Origin: Endomychus coccineus
Taxonomy: Eukaryota; Arthropoda; Insecta; Coleoptera; Endomychidae
DNA length: 64,000 nucleotides
Direction of reading: 5' to 3'
NCBI GenBank assembly: GCA_958510875.1
Contig: OY294067.1
Location: forward strand, 200,448,524-200,512,523
Shown one piece after another: positions 1-11,595 of the stretch (positions are counted from its first letter, which is position 1; every line of letters starts with the position of its first letter). A program made the translations under genes and the position numbers. Below the pieces are notes generated by a model that did not search any database, was not told the DNA's origin, and worked only from the letters and a program-made list of their open reading frames with translations.

Positions 1-524
1 TCCTTATGAAAAGGTGCATCATCCTTGAGATTCTAATGAGCAAGAATTATAGTGGGAAAAAGTTGCAGCGAAACAAATCAAAAATTTCATACCAGCAATT
101 TCTTACATTTAACTATTCAAATGGAGTGTGGATAGTATCCTACGGCCAGGCAATCAACTTCTCCCACATTATTGTCTTCCCCATATAAGGGTGCATTAGC
201 AGACAAATTCTTATGAGCAAGAATTCTAGTGGGAAAATGTTGCAGCGATACAAACAAAAAATGTCATAATAGAAATTTCATACATTCAACTATTCAGATG
301 GAGTGTGTATGATTCGCTACGGCCAGGCAATCAACTTTTCCTACACCGATGTCTTCCTTATGAAAAGGTGCATCATCCTTGAAATTCTAATGAGCAAGAA
401 TTATAGTGGGACAAAGTTGCAGCGAAACAAATCAAAAATTTCATACCAGCAATTTCTTACATTTAACTATTCAAATGGAGTGTGGATAGTATTCTACGGC
501 CAGGCAATCAACTTCTCCCACATT
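1..524 (-). repeat. 177-bp satellite, inverted arm
   Basis: Three copies of the anchor GGCCAGGCAATC lie at 144, 321 and 498, exactly 177 bp apart. The anchor is the reverse complement of the one used by the larger block to the right, so these monomers run on the minus strand. The array is cut by the window start and its true length is unknown. Short open frames here repeat with the monomer and are not genes. Confidence 0.93.
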
Positions 525-581
525 ATATTATATAACCCCTAAGTGTTATAATTTTATTTTATTTAGAATTGAAAATGAGGT
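525..581. other. Spacer at satellite orientation switch
   Basis: Minus-oriented satellite homology stops at about 524 and plus-oriented homology starts at about 582. The roughly 57 bp between them are AT-rich and match neither side. This is the junction between the two opposed satellite blocks. Its edges are uncertain by several bases. Confidence 0.7.
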
Positions 582-2640
582 TCATTAGAATTTGTCGGCT
601 AATGCACCTTTTTATAAGTAAGACATTGGTGTGAGAGCAGTTGATTGCCAGGCCGTAGCCTACTATCCACACTCCATTTGAATAATTAAATGTGAAAAAT
701 CTCTGTTATGAAATTTTTTGTTTGTTCCACTGCAACTTTTTCCCACTATAATTCTTGCTCATTAGAATTTTGCGACTGATGCACCTTTTCATAAGGAAGA
801 CATTGGTGTAGGAAAAGTTGATTGCCTGGCCGTAGCGAATCATCCACACTCAATCTGAATAGTTGAATGTATGAAATTTCTATTATGACATTTTTTGTTT
901 GTATCGCTGCAACTTTTTTCCACTATAATTCTTGCTCATAAGAATTTGTCAGCTAATGCACCTTTATATGGGGAAGAAATTGGCGTGAGAGAGGTTGATT
1001 GCCTGGCCGTAGCATACCGTCCACACTCCATTTGAATAGTTGAATGTATGAAATTTTTGTTACGAAATTTTTAGTTTGTATCTCTGCAACTTTTTTCCAC
1101 TATAATTCTTGCTCATAAGAATTTGTCAGCTAATGCACCTTTATATGGGGAAGAAGTTTATGTGAGAGAGGTTGATTGCCTGGCCGTAGCATACCGTCCA
1201 CCCTCCATTTGAATAGTTGAATGTATGACATTTCTGTTATGAAATTTTTTGTTTGTATCGCTGCAACTTTTTTCCACTATAATTCTTGCTCATAAGAATT
1301 TGTCAGCTAATGCACCTTTATATGAAGAAGAAATTGGTGTGAGAGAGGTTGATTGCCTGGCCGTAGCATACCGTCCACACTCCATTTTAATAGTTGAATG
1401 TATGAAATTTCTGTTATGAAATTTTTAGTTTGTATCGCTGCAACTTTTTTCCACTAAAATTCTTGCTCATAAGAATTTGTCAGCTGATGCAACCTTATAT
1501 GGGGAAGACATTGGTGTGAGAGAGGTTGATTGCCTGGCCGTAGCATACCGTCCACACTCCATTTGAATAGTTGAATGTATGAAATTTCTATTATGACATT
1601 TTTTGTTTGTATCTCTGCAACTTTTTTCCACTATAATTCTTGCTCATAAGAATTTGTCAGCTAATGCAACCTTATATGGGGAAGACAATGGTGTGAGAAA
1701 GGTTGATTGCCTGGCCGTAGCATACCGTCCACACTCCATTTGAATAGTTGAATGTATGAAATTTCTTTTATGAAATTTTTAGTTTGTATCGTTGCAACTT
1801 TTTTCCACTATAATTCTTGCCCATAAGAATTTGTCAGCTAATGCACCCTTATATGGGGAAGTCATTGGTGTGAGAGAGGTTTATTGCCTGGCCGTAGCAT
1901 ACCGTCCACATTTCATTTTAATAGTTAAATGTAAGAAATTGCTGTTATGAAATTTTTGATTTGTTTCGCTGCAACTTTTTCCCACAATAATTCTTGCTCA
2001 TTAGAATTTTTCGGCTGATGCACCTTTTCATAAGGAAGACATTGGTGTAGGAAGAGTTGATTGCCTGGCCGTAGCGAATCATCCACACTCCATCTGAATA
2101 GTTGAATGTATGAAATTTCTGTTATGAAATTTTTTGTTTGTATCGCTGCAATTTTTTTCCACTATAATTCTCGCTCATAAGAATTTGTCAGCTAATGCAA
2201 CCTTATATGGGGAAGACATTGGTGTGAGAGAGGTTGATTGCCTGGCCGTAGCATTCCGTCCACACTTCATTTGAATAGTTGAATGTATGAAATTTCTGTT
2301 ATGAAATTTTTAGTTTGTATCGCTGCAACTTTTTTCCACTATAATTCTTGCTCATAAGAATTTGTCAGCTAATGCAACCTTATATGGGGAAGACATTGGT
2401 GTGAGAGAGGTTGATTGCCTGGCCGTAGCATACCGTCCACACTCCATTTGAATAGTTGAATGTATGACATTTCTGTTATGAAATTTTTTGTTTGTATCGC
2501 TGCAACTTCTTCCCACTGTAATTTTTGCCCTTTATAGTTTGTGAGCTAATGTACCTTTTTATAGGGAAGACATTGGTGTAGAAGAATTGATTGCCTGGCA
2601 GTGACGAACCATCCATACATAGTTAAGTGTATGAAATTTC
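582..2640 (+). repeat. 177-bp satellite, forward arm
   Basis: About twelve head-to-tail monomers. The anchor GATTGCCTGGCCGTAGC or a close variant starts at 643, 820, 997, 1174, 1351, 1528, 1705, 1882, 2059, 2236, 2413 and 2589. The spacing is 177 bp every time except the last (176). Two monomer subtypes are visible: one with TAGCATACCGTCC after the anchor (most copies) and one with TAGCGAATCATCC (820, 2059). The last copy is the most diverged, as expected at an array edge. The period is close to one nucleosome repeat, as in many insect satellites. Confidence 0.96.
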
Positions 2641-5600
2641 TGTCAGGAAATTTTGTACTCTTTTGAACCTATACGTTGGATTATCCTGTATATAGTTTAA
2701 ATTTCAAACGAACAATACAGTACGACAATAGGCAATGCATTATATTCCAATAATATCATTATATGTTCGATTAGAAAGAAGAAATAACTAAATAAACCAG
2801 TACATATTATTAGTATTGGTATAAAATGAATATCGGACCTACGTATATGTATGCCATCTAAATATGAACGTAGTGAGCGAGATGAGTGAGAGGTTTGTAG
2901 CGCGGTGGTTGGACTGCACGTACAATGTTTCACTAGAGACTAGTAGCCGAGTCGGCAAAAGTGTGGCTGGAAAAGCGTGGATAACTTCACACAAATCAAC
3001 TTTTTCATGAAATGAATTCACCTTATAAGAACAAATGTTATATGATTTTATTATGTATTTTTTCACAAAATTTAGTAGAAAATATTTTCTATTTAATAAA
3101 ATAGCGATTCTAAGTTCTTAAAACTTACTGTGAACTCGTGGAGAAGGATTACAAATTGACTGCTTACAGATTGTAAGGTTCACATAATGAATAGAGACTT
3201 ATTAACATGTGCTCATACTTATTCCTCACGTTTCCTACGAAAAAACATAAAAAAGTACCTGCGCATACCATTCTTGATGTATAGCGTTCAGGAAAAAAAA
3301 TCTAGTACTGCCGTTCGAACTTTGAATATACCGCTCACAATGCGCACGATGAGCTGATATTTTTTCACAGTGACGCAAACATATAAAATATCTAATTTTG
3401 GAGGACTTTTTGTAGTTAGATTAACGTATTCGCATTAATTTGATACAAGATTTGCTACAAAAAAATTATTAATAAACAATCGAGAGACCGAGAAGATACT
3501 TCCGTTTCCGGTTATCCCATTCAGGTCTACTTGGGCTTGAAATTATCGTTTCCACTAGGAATATTTTTAATTTATTCGTAAGGTCCTCCTTTAAACAATT
3601 GAATAAATACTCCAGATGAATAATTTTTGGGCAGGACCATATAGGATTGACAGGAACGTATTATTCATTTTCCGATTGCAGGAAGTTTTGGGTCAAAAAA
3701 CCTCTCCAAAAACTGGTTATTTGCTGATAAACAATTTTATGCAATACATCTGAATACTAAAAAAATACAAATACTTTGATAAAACCCAAGATTTTCCAGC
3801 TAATATCATCTAAAACTAGCTCTTAGTTTCGGAGGAAAAAGTTAATCAAACATTTAATTTGTTAATAACAAATTAAGGGTTGAAACTAAAAGATTGATAT
3901 TGATCTCAAAAGACGCGTTTTGAAAATACAATTTGAATCGAATATTTCTTTTCTTTGCTACATGTAGTTCTCAAATGAAAGCAAAAATTATTGTTTAAGC
4001 AATGAAGCTTGCAGATTTGGGAAAAATTGAACGAGTGTTTTATGATCAGCGCATTTTTACACATATTGATACATTATAATCTCTCTGCGGTCTTTCACAG
4101 ATAAAGGTCATGAGTCTTCCCCGACTGACCTAATATTTCGGTTTTTTGATATCTTTTTCGTAATTACCGATCTCAGTATCGACCAGGTTGTGAGTTTGGT
4201 CGAAAAAAAAATTGTAAAAAAACGACAGGTGCTTGGAATAATTATGCAAACCCATAGAACACATATTCTAATGGATGTAGAATCTAGGCATTCTCTGAAT
4301 AATTCAAAGCCTAATTAAATATTATGATTACATGTACAATAAAAACACAGATGAATCAGTTATTAAGATTTTTATTGAAAGAATTATAAGTTACTACAAA
4401 AGGATGAAACAATATTTGTCATCTTTGAAATATAATGTATCAAGTTTATCACAAATACGGGAAGGTATTGGGTGACATTTGATCAATGAAAGTTATAACT
4501 GGTTTTATTAAACCATCTAAACGAAGAACAATAGTATAATAAACTATTATAGTCGTATACCATATATAAAATTTCGTAAAATGGAAAATTCTTCATGTGG
4601 AATTATCTCAGCAATGTGTAAACCTAGTTGACTCATTCAAATATCAGTGTTTTATAATTGACACTATAATTTAAAGTTTATTTCACTCAGACAATTATTG
4701 AAGTTTCGTTATATTAGACATGTTCTTAGTTTGATTCTACATTTATTTCAGTATGTTAGGTTTTAATTGTATCAAAATATTGAATGAAGCAAAAATGTAA
4801 TGCCATGTTATTGAAAATAAAAGTTTAGAGTTAATATTTTACATTTTGAAATTTGAGGAAAAATATTCTGTGATATATCCTTATCTTCATACTATACGTG
4901 ATAGTTGAATCTTATTCCGATGGAAGCTGTCAGGTACCAGTTCATTATCTTCATCTGGTTTTTACAATTGATTTATATAGAGGACCAACTCAGATCCATT
5001 CAAAAACGTATGGAGTATTATGGACTAATATAGAAATTCGGGTATCTCTATTTCTATTTGTGCTCTGTGAACACATGGAATCTTCAAAGATGCAATGATA
5101 TTCTTCCTTTAAAATAATCAATAGTTATGATGTATTCAGTTTGAGATGATTTGCAGTTTTAACAATGAGGAGGGATACATACTAGGTTCAAAAAATAATC
5201 ACATAAACCAGAATTTGACATATTTTCAATTCTAATATTGACTATGTATTTAAAATAGATGCATTTATGCATTGGTTGGGTAAAACTTGGATCACCAATG
5301 TACAAATTTCTATCTACATTGAAGGAATGAATGGTTTTCGATATTTTGAATTCGTTTTCAATAACACCGTTCCGAATATCTCAATGTGTCAAACAATGGA
5401 TGAATCAAAACACCACATCAAAGCGTTTATCAACTTTTCCCAAAATAGGGCTCTTTCTGATGAAAAAAGATGATAAATAAGTGGGTTTTATCAATTTTAA
5501 TGTTAAACATTTCGTACACAGAATATGTACAAAAATTAAACTCCACTTTCCCAAAACATTAATTTTAGAATTTTCACTAATCTTCACTAACATTAAAATA

Positions 5601-6685
5601 TTTACAAACTGTACATGGTATGACATAAGTATGATATTTATTTTGTTAACTATCTACTTATTTGTTGTTGATTACACAAAAAGACATATGGGGTGACTTC
5701 GAACATAAAATAGTTTCGATCTTATTCAAGCGTAATAATTGTAATTAGATCTTGGCCAAATAACAGTTGCAGACTCTCTGAAGTGGTACAGTAATTTTAT
5801 AACTCATCATTTTAGATCGTGTATGAGCTTTCATTTCTTCTTGACTCTAAATTCTGTGGCTCACTAAGATATCTTATTTATTTATAGCTTAATTATTAAT
5901 TTTCCCAACTCAAGAAATTTCATGTGAGATTGAGTTAGACTATTAAGAAACATCCGAGGTTTTATAATGTAGTCATAGTATAGTATCGACAAGTGCTATA
6001 ACGGCTTATAGTTTATTGAGAAAAAAACGTTAGGCACTATCCACGAGATTAATTTTACACTCATTCATCAATGAAGAATACGTTATAATTCATATGAAGT
6101 TGATATCATAATATATTAACTCACCGGTGAATTTAATTTCTAGATATTTATTTGACATTTTGATACTGGGATATGTAATGAAATATATTGCAGATAACTC
6201 TATTCTATTCAGATCCAAGGGAGACATTTCTTAGGGTCTAAGGCAAATCCCCACCACTCTACCTCCTGATTTTATTCAGTTGGTCCGATCTTCGATTGTA
6301 ATTGACTCATTGGCAATGTCTAGGGATATTGTAGAACAATGTTGAATATGAGAAATACCCATTTCATTCTTATGAGATTCTACGAATATCCCTAGACTTT
6401 TCTGATGAGTGTATAATGTGTCGGTGGGATGAAAAGTATTTATCGTTATTATATAACTATAAAAACGGAGGAAGAGCTTCTACAGTGGCCAACACCAGTT
6501 GGTATTTTCAGTCTTCACTGTAAAGCAGTGGGAGGAACATTTTTCGAATTCAGAGCTATGTCCATTTTATGAGAGATATTTTGACTCGGACTTCGATGAC
6601 ATAAGTTACTTTTAGATACTTCAGTTTATTCTAAATATTCGGGAGGTATGTGTTGATTGATCATCCATATTAGTTGTATGCAACT
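2641..6685. other. No recognisable gene
   Basis: AT-rich sequence downstream of the SPR gene. I see only short open frames without family resemblance, and no RNA gene or mobile element I can name. Host 3' flanking DNA or very old repeats are the likely content. Confidence 0.55.
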
Positions 6686-6691
6686 TTTATT
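6686..6691 (-). other. Candidate poly(A) signal of SPR
   Basis: The plus strand reads TTTATT here, which is AATAAA on the minus strand, about 35 bases past the SPR stop codon. It is the closest canonical signal. In AT-rich DNA such hexamers are common, so this would give an unusually short 3' UTR and may not be the one used. Confidence 0.35.
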
Positions 6692-6725
6692 CAGTCATGA
6701 TATATTAGTGTATCCATATTAGAAT

Positions 6726-7316
6726 TTACAATACTGTTTCGTTGGTACAAGTTCGAGGGCCATTCACCAGAGAATATCGAGATGAACCATTCCTTGTAGT
6801 TACAGCACCTCTCACGAACAACTCTTTAAAAGTCTCCCTGAATTGTCTCGACATGCCGCAGTAGATGGCAAAATTTATAGGGTAGCTAAGAATTATGAAG
6901 AAATTGGTGAACAATATAAGAGAATTTGCTACATAGTAATTCAAGAATTCATAAACTGCACTTGATATAATGTGTAACAGAGTAACCACTACCAATGGTA
7001 TCTCAACAATAAGGAACACCGTGACAACAACTATAAGCATAAGCGTCGTACAATTTGAGTCTCTCAGCTTTTTGCATTCCGTTTTTTGACTTTTCTTAGA
7101 CAACAATAAGTCTCTTCGTTGTTGGGCCTGCTTCAAGGCTTGGAAGAGTAATACATTTAATATAACTAAAGCAACACAGGGTGTGAGGTGTACAAACAAC
7201 ACCCTGAATGCGTAATATGTAGTGAAGTATACATTCTCTGTGACGTACTCGTCAACCCAATAAGCTCGAGTCTTATTGCATACTTTGACCGTTTTGTTGT
7301 GCCACACAATCTCAAC
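6726..7316 (-). CDS. SPR: Sex peptide / MIP receptor, last coding exon
   Basis: C-terminal coding exon of a rhodopsin-class GPCR of the sex peptide receptor family, whose ancestral ligands are myoinhibitory peptides (allatostatin B). The translation starts at VEIVWHNK in extracellular loop 2. It continues through TM5 (YYAFRVLFVHLTPCVALVIL), a basic third intracellular loop, KKLRDSNCTTLMLIVVVTV in TM6, and TM7 with LSYPINFAIYCG, the NPxxY-equivalent region. The tail is CGMSRQFRETFKELF and ends in NETVL, a PDZ-ligand-like terminus typical of this receptor. The exon begins after a pyrimidine-rich acceptor ending in CAG at 7317-7319, in phase 0. An ATG upstream at 7358 lies in the intron and is not the start. 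There is no frameshift or premature stop, unlike the transposon genes around it. Upstream exons encoding TM1-TM4 are not visible in the window. Confidence 0.93.
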   Translation of the reverse strand, partial: VEIVWHNKTVKVCNKTRAYWVDEYVTENVYFTTYYAFRVLFVHLTPCVALVILNVLLFQALKQAQQRRDLLLSKKSQKTECKKLRDSNCTTLMLIVVVTVFLIVEIPLVVVTLLHIISSAVYEFLNYYVANSLILFTNFFIILSYPINFAIYCGMSRQFRETFKELFVRGAVTTRNGSSRYSLVNGPRTCTNETVL

Positions 7317-7330
7317 CTGAAATGAAAAAT
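7317..7330 (-). other. 3' splice acceptor of the SPR exon
   Basis: Read on the minus strand, a T-rich tract ends in TTTCATTTCAG directly before the codon for V of VEIVWHNK. It explains why receptor homology begins here while the open frame runs further upstream. Confidence 0.8.
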
Positions 7331-7516
7331 AGATATTAGAACGGAACACAGTATTCATATATGTTAGATTTATTCATGTTCCAATAATAATAGGATAATA
7401 TAAATATGAAATAATCACTCTTCTCCACTAAAAGTATTGTTGAAGAACTGAGAACCTTTCGGTTTCCAAGTAGCTATCATTAGAGTAAACTAAATTAGAA
7501 AACAAAATATGCGTGT

Positions 7517-7735
7517 TTAAATACTATTTGGGGATGTTAATGCAAACAAGGAGTTACACTCAGCTGGAGATGAATCGGAATTCAATAAATTGATTTTTCG
7601 TTTATACATTTCCAGTGTGATCCAGGGGTGACCTGTATTCAAAGTATGTTCAGCTAAAGCTGATTCATTTATATGGACAAAATGTTCTTCATATCGAGTA
7701 AAAAGTTCCTCCCAGTCTGGTCCACATATCATTCA
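7517..7735 (-). pseudogene. Penelope-like GIY-YIG domain, C-terminal scrap
   Basis: The minus-strand translation contains FTRYEEHFVHINES followed by ALAEHTLNTGHPW. This matches the R...EH and AxHxxxTGH blocks of the GIY-YIG nuclease that ends Penelope-like retroelement proteins. Only this tail is present. It is joined at 7735-7740 to a second piece of the same domain in the opposite orientation. Nonfunctional fragment. Confidence 0.7.
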
Positions 7736-7739
7736 CAAC

Positions 7740-7928
7740 ATGACTCGCAATCGATTTTTCAAATCCCGGATTTGTCGAAGTCGAAAAACAAAGCTAAAAA
7801 ATCATTTAGGCAACACCTTTACTGAATTTTCAGACTTCGTCAATTCCGGGACTCACAAAATCGATTGTGAGTCGTGTTCAAAATGCAGTCTGGGTCAAAC
7901 ATATCAATATAAGTGTATCATTAGGTAA
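7740..7928 (+). pseudogene. Penelope-like GIY-YIG domain, N-terminal scrap
   Basis: The plus-strand translation reads LKNHLGNT, then GTHKIDCESCSKCSLGQT, recalling the GIYKI-C-x2-C-x3-YIGQT start of the Penelope GIY-YIG domain with YIG degraded to SLG. It lacks the R...EH half, which sits next to it on the other strand. The two pieces may be one insertion that was rearranged or two opposed copies. Confidence 0.65.
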
Positions 7929-8099
7929 TCATTATTCAAAAAAACTAATAGATCACGAATTTATTATTTTATATGTAGTTGATAAGACATCAGTTAAAAA
8001 TTCTAGCATATATGGAAACTCTGGGTAGAAGGAACATGTTTTCCGGTATGTAACCTGAAGAGACGGTAAGAGACAGAATGGAATATTGCTACTATTTCT

Positions 8100-9152
8100 T
8101 CAGAAACAGAAGAAGGTACAGACGTTTCGGAAGACGAAGATATTTACGACAATAATACCAGTGCTGCAATGAGTACTAGTGTAACGAACCCGTAACGCCC
8201 AAAATAAATAGCCAAAAATGTGATAATATAATGACAACTATTTGTAGTTTCAATGTGCATACAGAACATAACACCTTGAATGCACAAGTCGATTCAACAA
8301 CAATCAACCGCCCAGAAGATGTTTTTAAGTGTTTAATTGATGACAAAATACTAGGATTGATTGTAAGAGAAACAAATAGGTACGCCTCCCAACAAATAAG
8401 AAAGAAAGAAAGGGCAACAGATGAAAATCCAGAGTTATGTCATGAACAGAAACTAGTAAAGACGAAATTCTTCTTCTATTCCCGGAAGAGTTTTCGATGA
8501 AAGAATGATACCCAATAGAAGAAGAATACCCAAATATTTTGGTAGAAAAATTAGAAAAAGACAAGTATTCGGGAAAGAATGAGTCATAGTTATAAAATGG
8601 ATCGACAGGAGACCTGCATTTAGGATATCAAGCTCTCATATTGAAACTGTAGTTAACGTGCGGAAAACTAACAGCAAAAGTGGAAACATTTAAAAACCAC
8701 AATGTGTAATCGATTATAACAGTGCCAAAAAAGGGTAGATTATAGTGATCAGATGTCTTCCTATCATACAGTTATTCGAAAATATTAAAAATGGTATCGT
8801 GAAGTGATGCTCGAATCACTTCCTGGAACAACAGTTTAACATTTATGCTTGAATATTATGTAATATGCTGGCAAACACAGAGCTGAGCATTACAGAATTT
8901 CGAAGGCAATCGGCGGAAGATTTGATGAAATTCATTATCAAAACCAAAACTGAAGGGCCGAAAAGACGACTCCATACTTTTGTCAAACCTGAAGGGCTAG
9001 GATGGAAGAAAAGGAAAGTACTACAAACTTCGAGAAACTCTGTCCAGTTGAGACGCAGACAAAAAAGTCAAAAAATAGCCAGGTTTTGTGAAGAATGCCC
9101 AGGTGTGACTGGCTTTTGTTTGAATACTTTCAATGATTTTCAACAAAAATAA
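8100..9152 (+). pseudogene. piggyBac-like transposase remnant
   Basis: Collinear scraps of a piggyBac (DDE_Tnp_1_7) transposase lie in several frames. First comes an acidic N-terminal stretch (SEDEDIYDNNTSAAMS, about 8127-8176). Next is PEDVFKCLIDDKILGLIVRETNRYASQQ (8300-8395), the family's early TNRYA block. Then VIKWIDRRPAF and VIDYNSAKKG (8587-8735), DYSDQMSSYHTVIRKY (about 8742-8789), and the cysteine-rich tail ARFCEECPGVTGFC (about 9078-9120). The stretch between the TNRYA block and VIKWIDRRPAF, which should hold the first catalytic aspartates, is missing. Stops and frameshifts break the rest. No TTAA-flanked termini were recognised. Confidence 0.78.
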
Positions 9153-9499
9153 TTATTTTTTATATAGATACATATTTGTTTTCGTGAGGTTTGGAATAAA
9201 ATTTTGATTCAAAACTAATAATTTAATTTTTAATGCAAATTTGTACTAGGCAATCACGACAGTATTTGATTTTCCTTCATATTATGTTTTATATACTGGC
9301 GGAACATATGGCTGGAAACTTGAGTTGATTAGAATCTATGCTATCGAGTTGATAGAATTTTAAGAATCACAAGAACAAGTTTTTTTAAGCATAATGACTT
9401 ACGTATTACCAATGATATGCGTCGCTTATGAATCAAGTCAGCTATCGAGGCGCCGGGAATATGTATCGCAGCGAACAGTAAGATACTCGAATCGATCGA
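9153..9499. other. No recognisable gene
   Basis: AT-rich sequence between the piggyBac remnant and a LINE scrap. Nothing identifiable was seen. Confidence 0.5.
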
Positions 9500-9770
9500 C
9501 GCAGACAAAGTGCGCGATCTCTCCCTTTTCTATAGATATTTTCATGGTCGGTGTTTATCAGAAATCTTGTATGTTGTTACAGCTCGAGGAATTCCAGAAA
9601 GGCGAACTAGACGAGCTCAAGCTATTGACCTCCTCATTGTCGAACCTCTCTACCTAGTGAGGTCTTCATCTATGCCTATAACCCCCAAACTATTGATATA
9701 AATTCATTCACCTTCCTCCTCTCTCAACATTCTACCGCTGGTTCACACAATGCTCTTCGAACATTATAGG
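9500..9770 (+). repeat. LINE ORF2 C-terminal scrap, copy 1
   Basis: It contains FYRYFHGRCLSEI, resembling the (F/H)RYFNGxCSSEL block near the C-terminus of many LINE ORF2 proteins. It ends with GCTCTTCGAACATTATA. The same DNA recurs at 46150-46430 (RYFNGRCSSEI, GTGAGGTCTT...ATGCCTATA, TTCTTCGAACATTATA), so it is a dispersed repeat. The frame is broken. Confidence 0.6.
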
Positions 9771-10454
9771 TTTTCCTCTCCTTTAGGAAAGAAACATGAA
9801 AAAAGACAAAAAGTATTGATAGTGACATGTAGCCCATTTCTGATTACATATCTATACCATAGCATTCGAAAAATTATTGAAAGCTATAATCTGCTTTGAA
9901 AATGTCACAGTGTGACCAAATAATTGTCAGCAATTGAACTTTGCAGTTCGTGTAGATATAAATTTTTATTTTACTTCGTTATTCTACCGGTTTAAAAATG
10001 AAAATTACATGAAGTAAACGCTTAATTCATACATACTTGATTCCCAATGATTATACTTATGTGTCAGAGGTTTTCCGCATGTTAATATAAGTACAATGTA
10101 GAAAACATTCAACAAAGGTGTGATAACGTATTTTTATGTCATTTTCGATGAAATGGTGTGGGCATTTTCGGGGATACGAAAACCTTTGAAATTTGACTTT
10201 TGCCCGAAATGTTGATCATTCTAAAATTTACCCTAAAGGCTACTTAGTATTATATCTAAATTAGGAATGATTATGAATATACTTATTTTCAAGTCAAAAA
10301 TAACGTTAAACAAAATCAATTTGTCTCATTGCGGCATAAGCGACTAGGATGTCGCATAAATCTATGGAATCCAAAAGTATTGGAGAATTCCAATAGACAT
10401 ACGTCTGTTAATTCTTATTCATTATATTACTAGTTATGCTCCACCTCTGTAATA
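9771..10454. other. No recognisable gene
   Basis: AT-rich sequence without homology that I can name on either strand. Confidence 0.5.
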
Positions 10455-10800
10455 TACAGAGTGCGGCACCGGTGTGTCGAAATTCGATATATCCGACATA
10501 ACGGGAGACATCAATTAAAATGAATTGTATACATACATAAAGTTGCTTTTATTTTCATCTAGGACTCCCCATACCTGAAATCATCATTAGCCGAGATATT
10601 TCCAATTTGATAATAGGAAGAGATTTTCAGAAATCATTCTATTATTGACCATGAAAAAATTAGTGACATGGAACAATAATTGTGGTAAACTATCATTTTT
10701 CCACGGCTAACTAAAAATCTCTTCGTATTATTAAATTGTGAATATTTCAGGAATCAATAATTTTAGATATAGGAGGAAATGTTTATCAATAATAAATGCT
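10455..10800. mobile_element. Possible MITE with foldback core
   Basis: The left edge reads TACAGAGTGCGGCACC, like TA-flanked mariner-type ends. Inside, sequence near 10575-10625 (CCTGAAAT... to GGAAGAGATTTT) is approximately the reverse complement of 10710-10760 (AAAATCTCTTCG... to ATTTCAGG). No matching right terminus was found, so the element may be truncated by the LINE insertion that follows. Confidence 0.4.
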
Positions 10801-10871
10801 GATGAAGTCTCTCCTCTCACTTTTTAAAATAAAATGATGAATCTAACGAACTCACTAGATCCAGACCCTAT

Positions 10872-11595
10872 GATCAATCAATCAATCAAAACGGGGGCGA
10901 ACAAGTGCAGAGCACTTCGACATCTTGATTGAATCCATTGTGCGCCCCTTGTGGCAAGAGTCAGTCCAGCACTTTTAAGGCAGCATCGAAGGCTAGAATC
11001 CTGCATGGACCGATGTCTCTTATGGCCTCAGGCGGTATGTATGCATTGCCGGAGTGGTGTAGCCTAAGAGTATTTGGGCGAGAACTCCAGAATGTGTAGC
11101 TTCGCCTGCCTCAAACCGGGGGCACTGCGCCAAACCAAAGGCCCTGAGAGTTCCACGGGGCATGCTGGTCGGTGATGAGATTCCGATAGTTGGATCATGG
11201 CTAGGATTAGGTATGGACTGATAACTCTTACGGTCTCAGGCGGCATATGTACACTGCCGATGTAATGTAGCTCAAGAGGCTAATCCATCCAGGGTCTCCC
11301 AGCACTCTAAAACGAGCCAGGAAGTAACTGGGGAGAAGTGACTCAAGGCCGCTCGACTGTCAGTGCAGATAAAGAACCGCTCTCCTCACTAGTTTAGTCT
11401 TAGGTTTTCTAGGACACATTTGAAGATTGCACAGACCTCGGTTTGAAAAACGGTTGCGTGAGCACCTAGGGGAGATGAAAGCTCCCTCCTGGGTGTACAC
11501 GAGTAGACTCGGACTTCGCTAAACTCATCAGTCTTAGACTCGTTCCTAAACACATCGGTCTGGAGTCCTTGCTCTCCCAGTTCAGCCTCCAAGAC
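10872..11595 (-). pseudogene. LINE ORF2 RNase H and C-terminal remnant
   Basis: On the minus strand, NESKTDEFSEVRVYS, SSPLGAHATVFQTEVCAIFKC (11592-11389) matches the first RNase H block (DGSK...ATVFQAE.AI) of LINEs such as the jockey and I groups. The aspartate of DGSK is already lost. Further on (11246-11064), PGLRQAKLHILEFSPKYS matches the region after RNase H. The fragment ends on the plus strand at AATCAATCAATCAATC (about 10873-10890), a (GATT)n tail in the sense direction, which looks like a LINE 3' end. The element is 5'-truncated. Confidence 0.72.

Noticed and set aside
6..542. Two 60-79 codon open frames
   Set aside because: They repeat with the 177-bp satellite period and have no protein resemblance.
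7320..7358. ATG-initiated start for the receptor frame at 7358
   Set aside because: Receptor homology begins after a splice acceptor; the extra residues are intron translated by chance.
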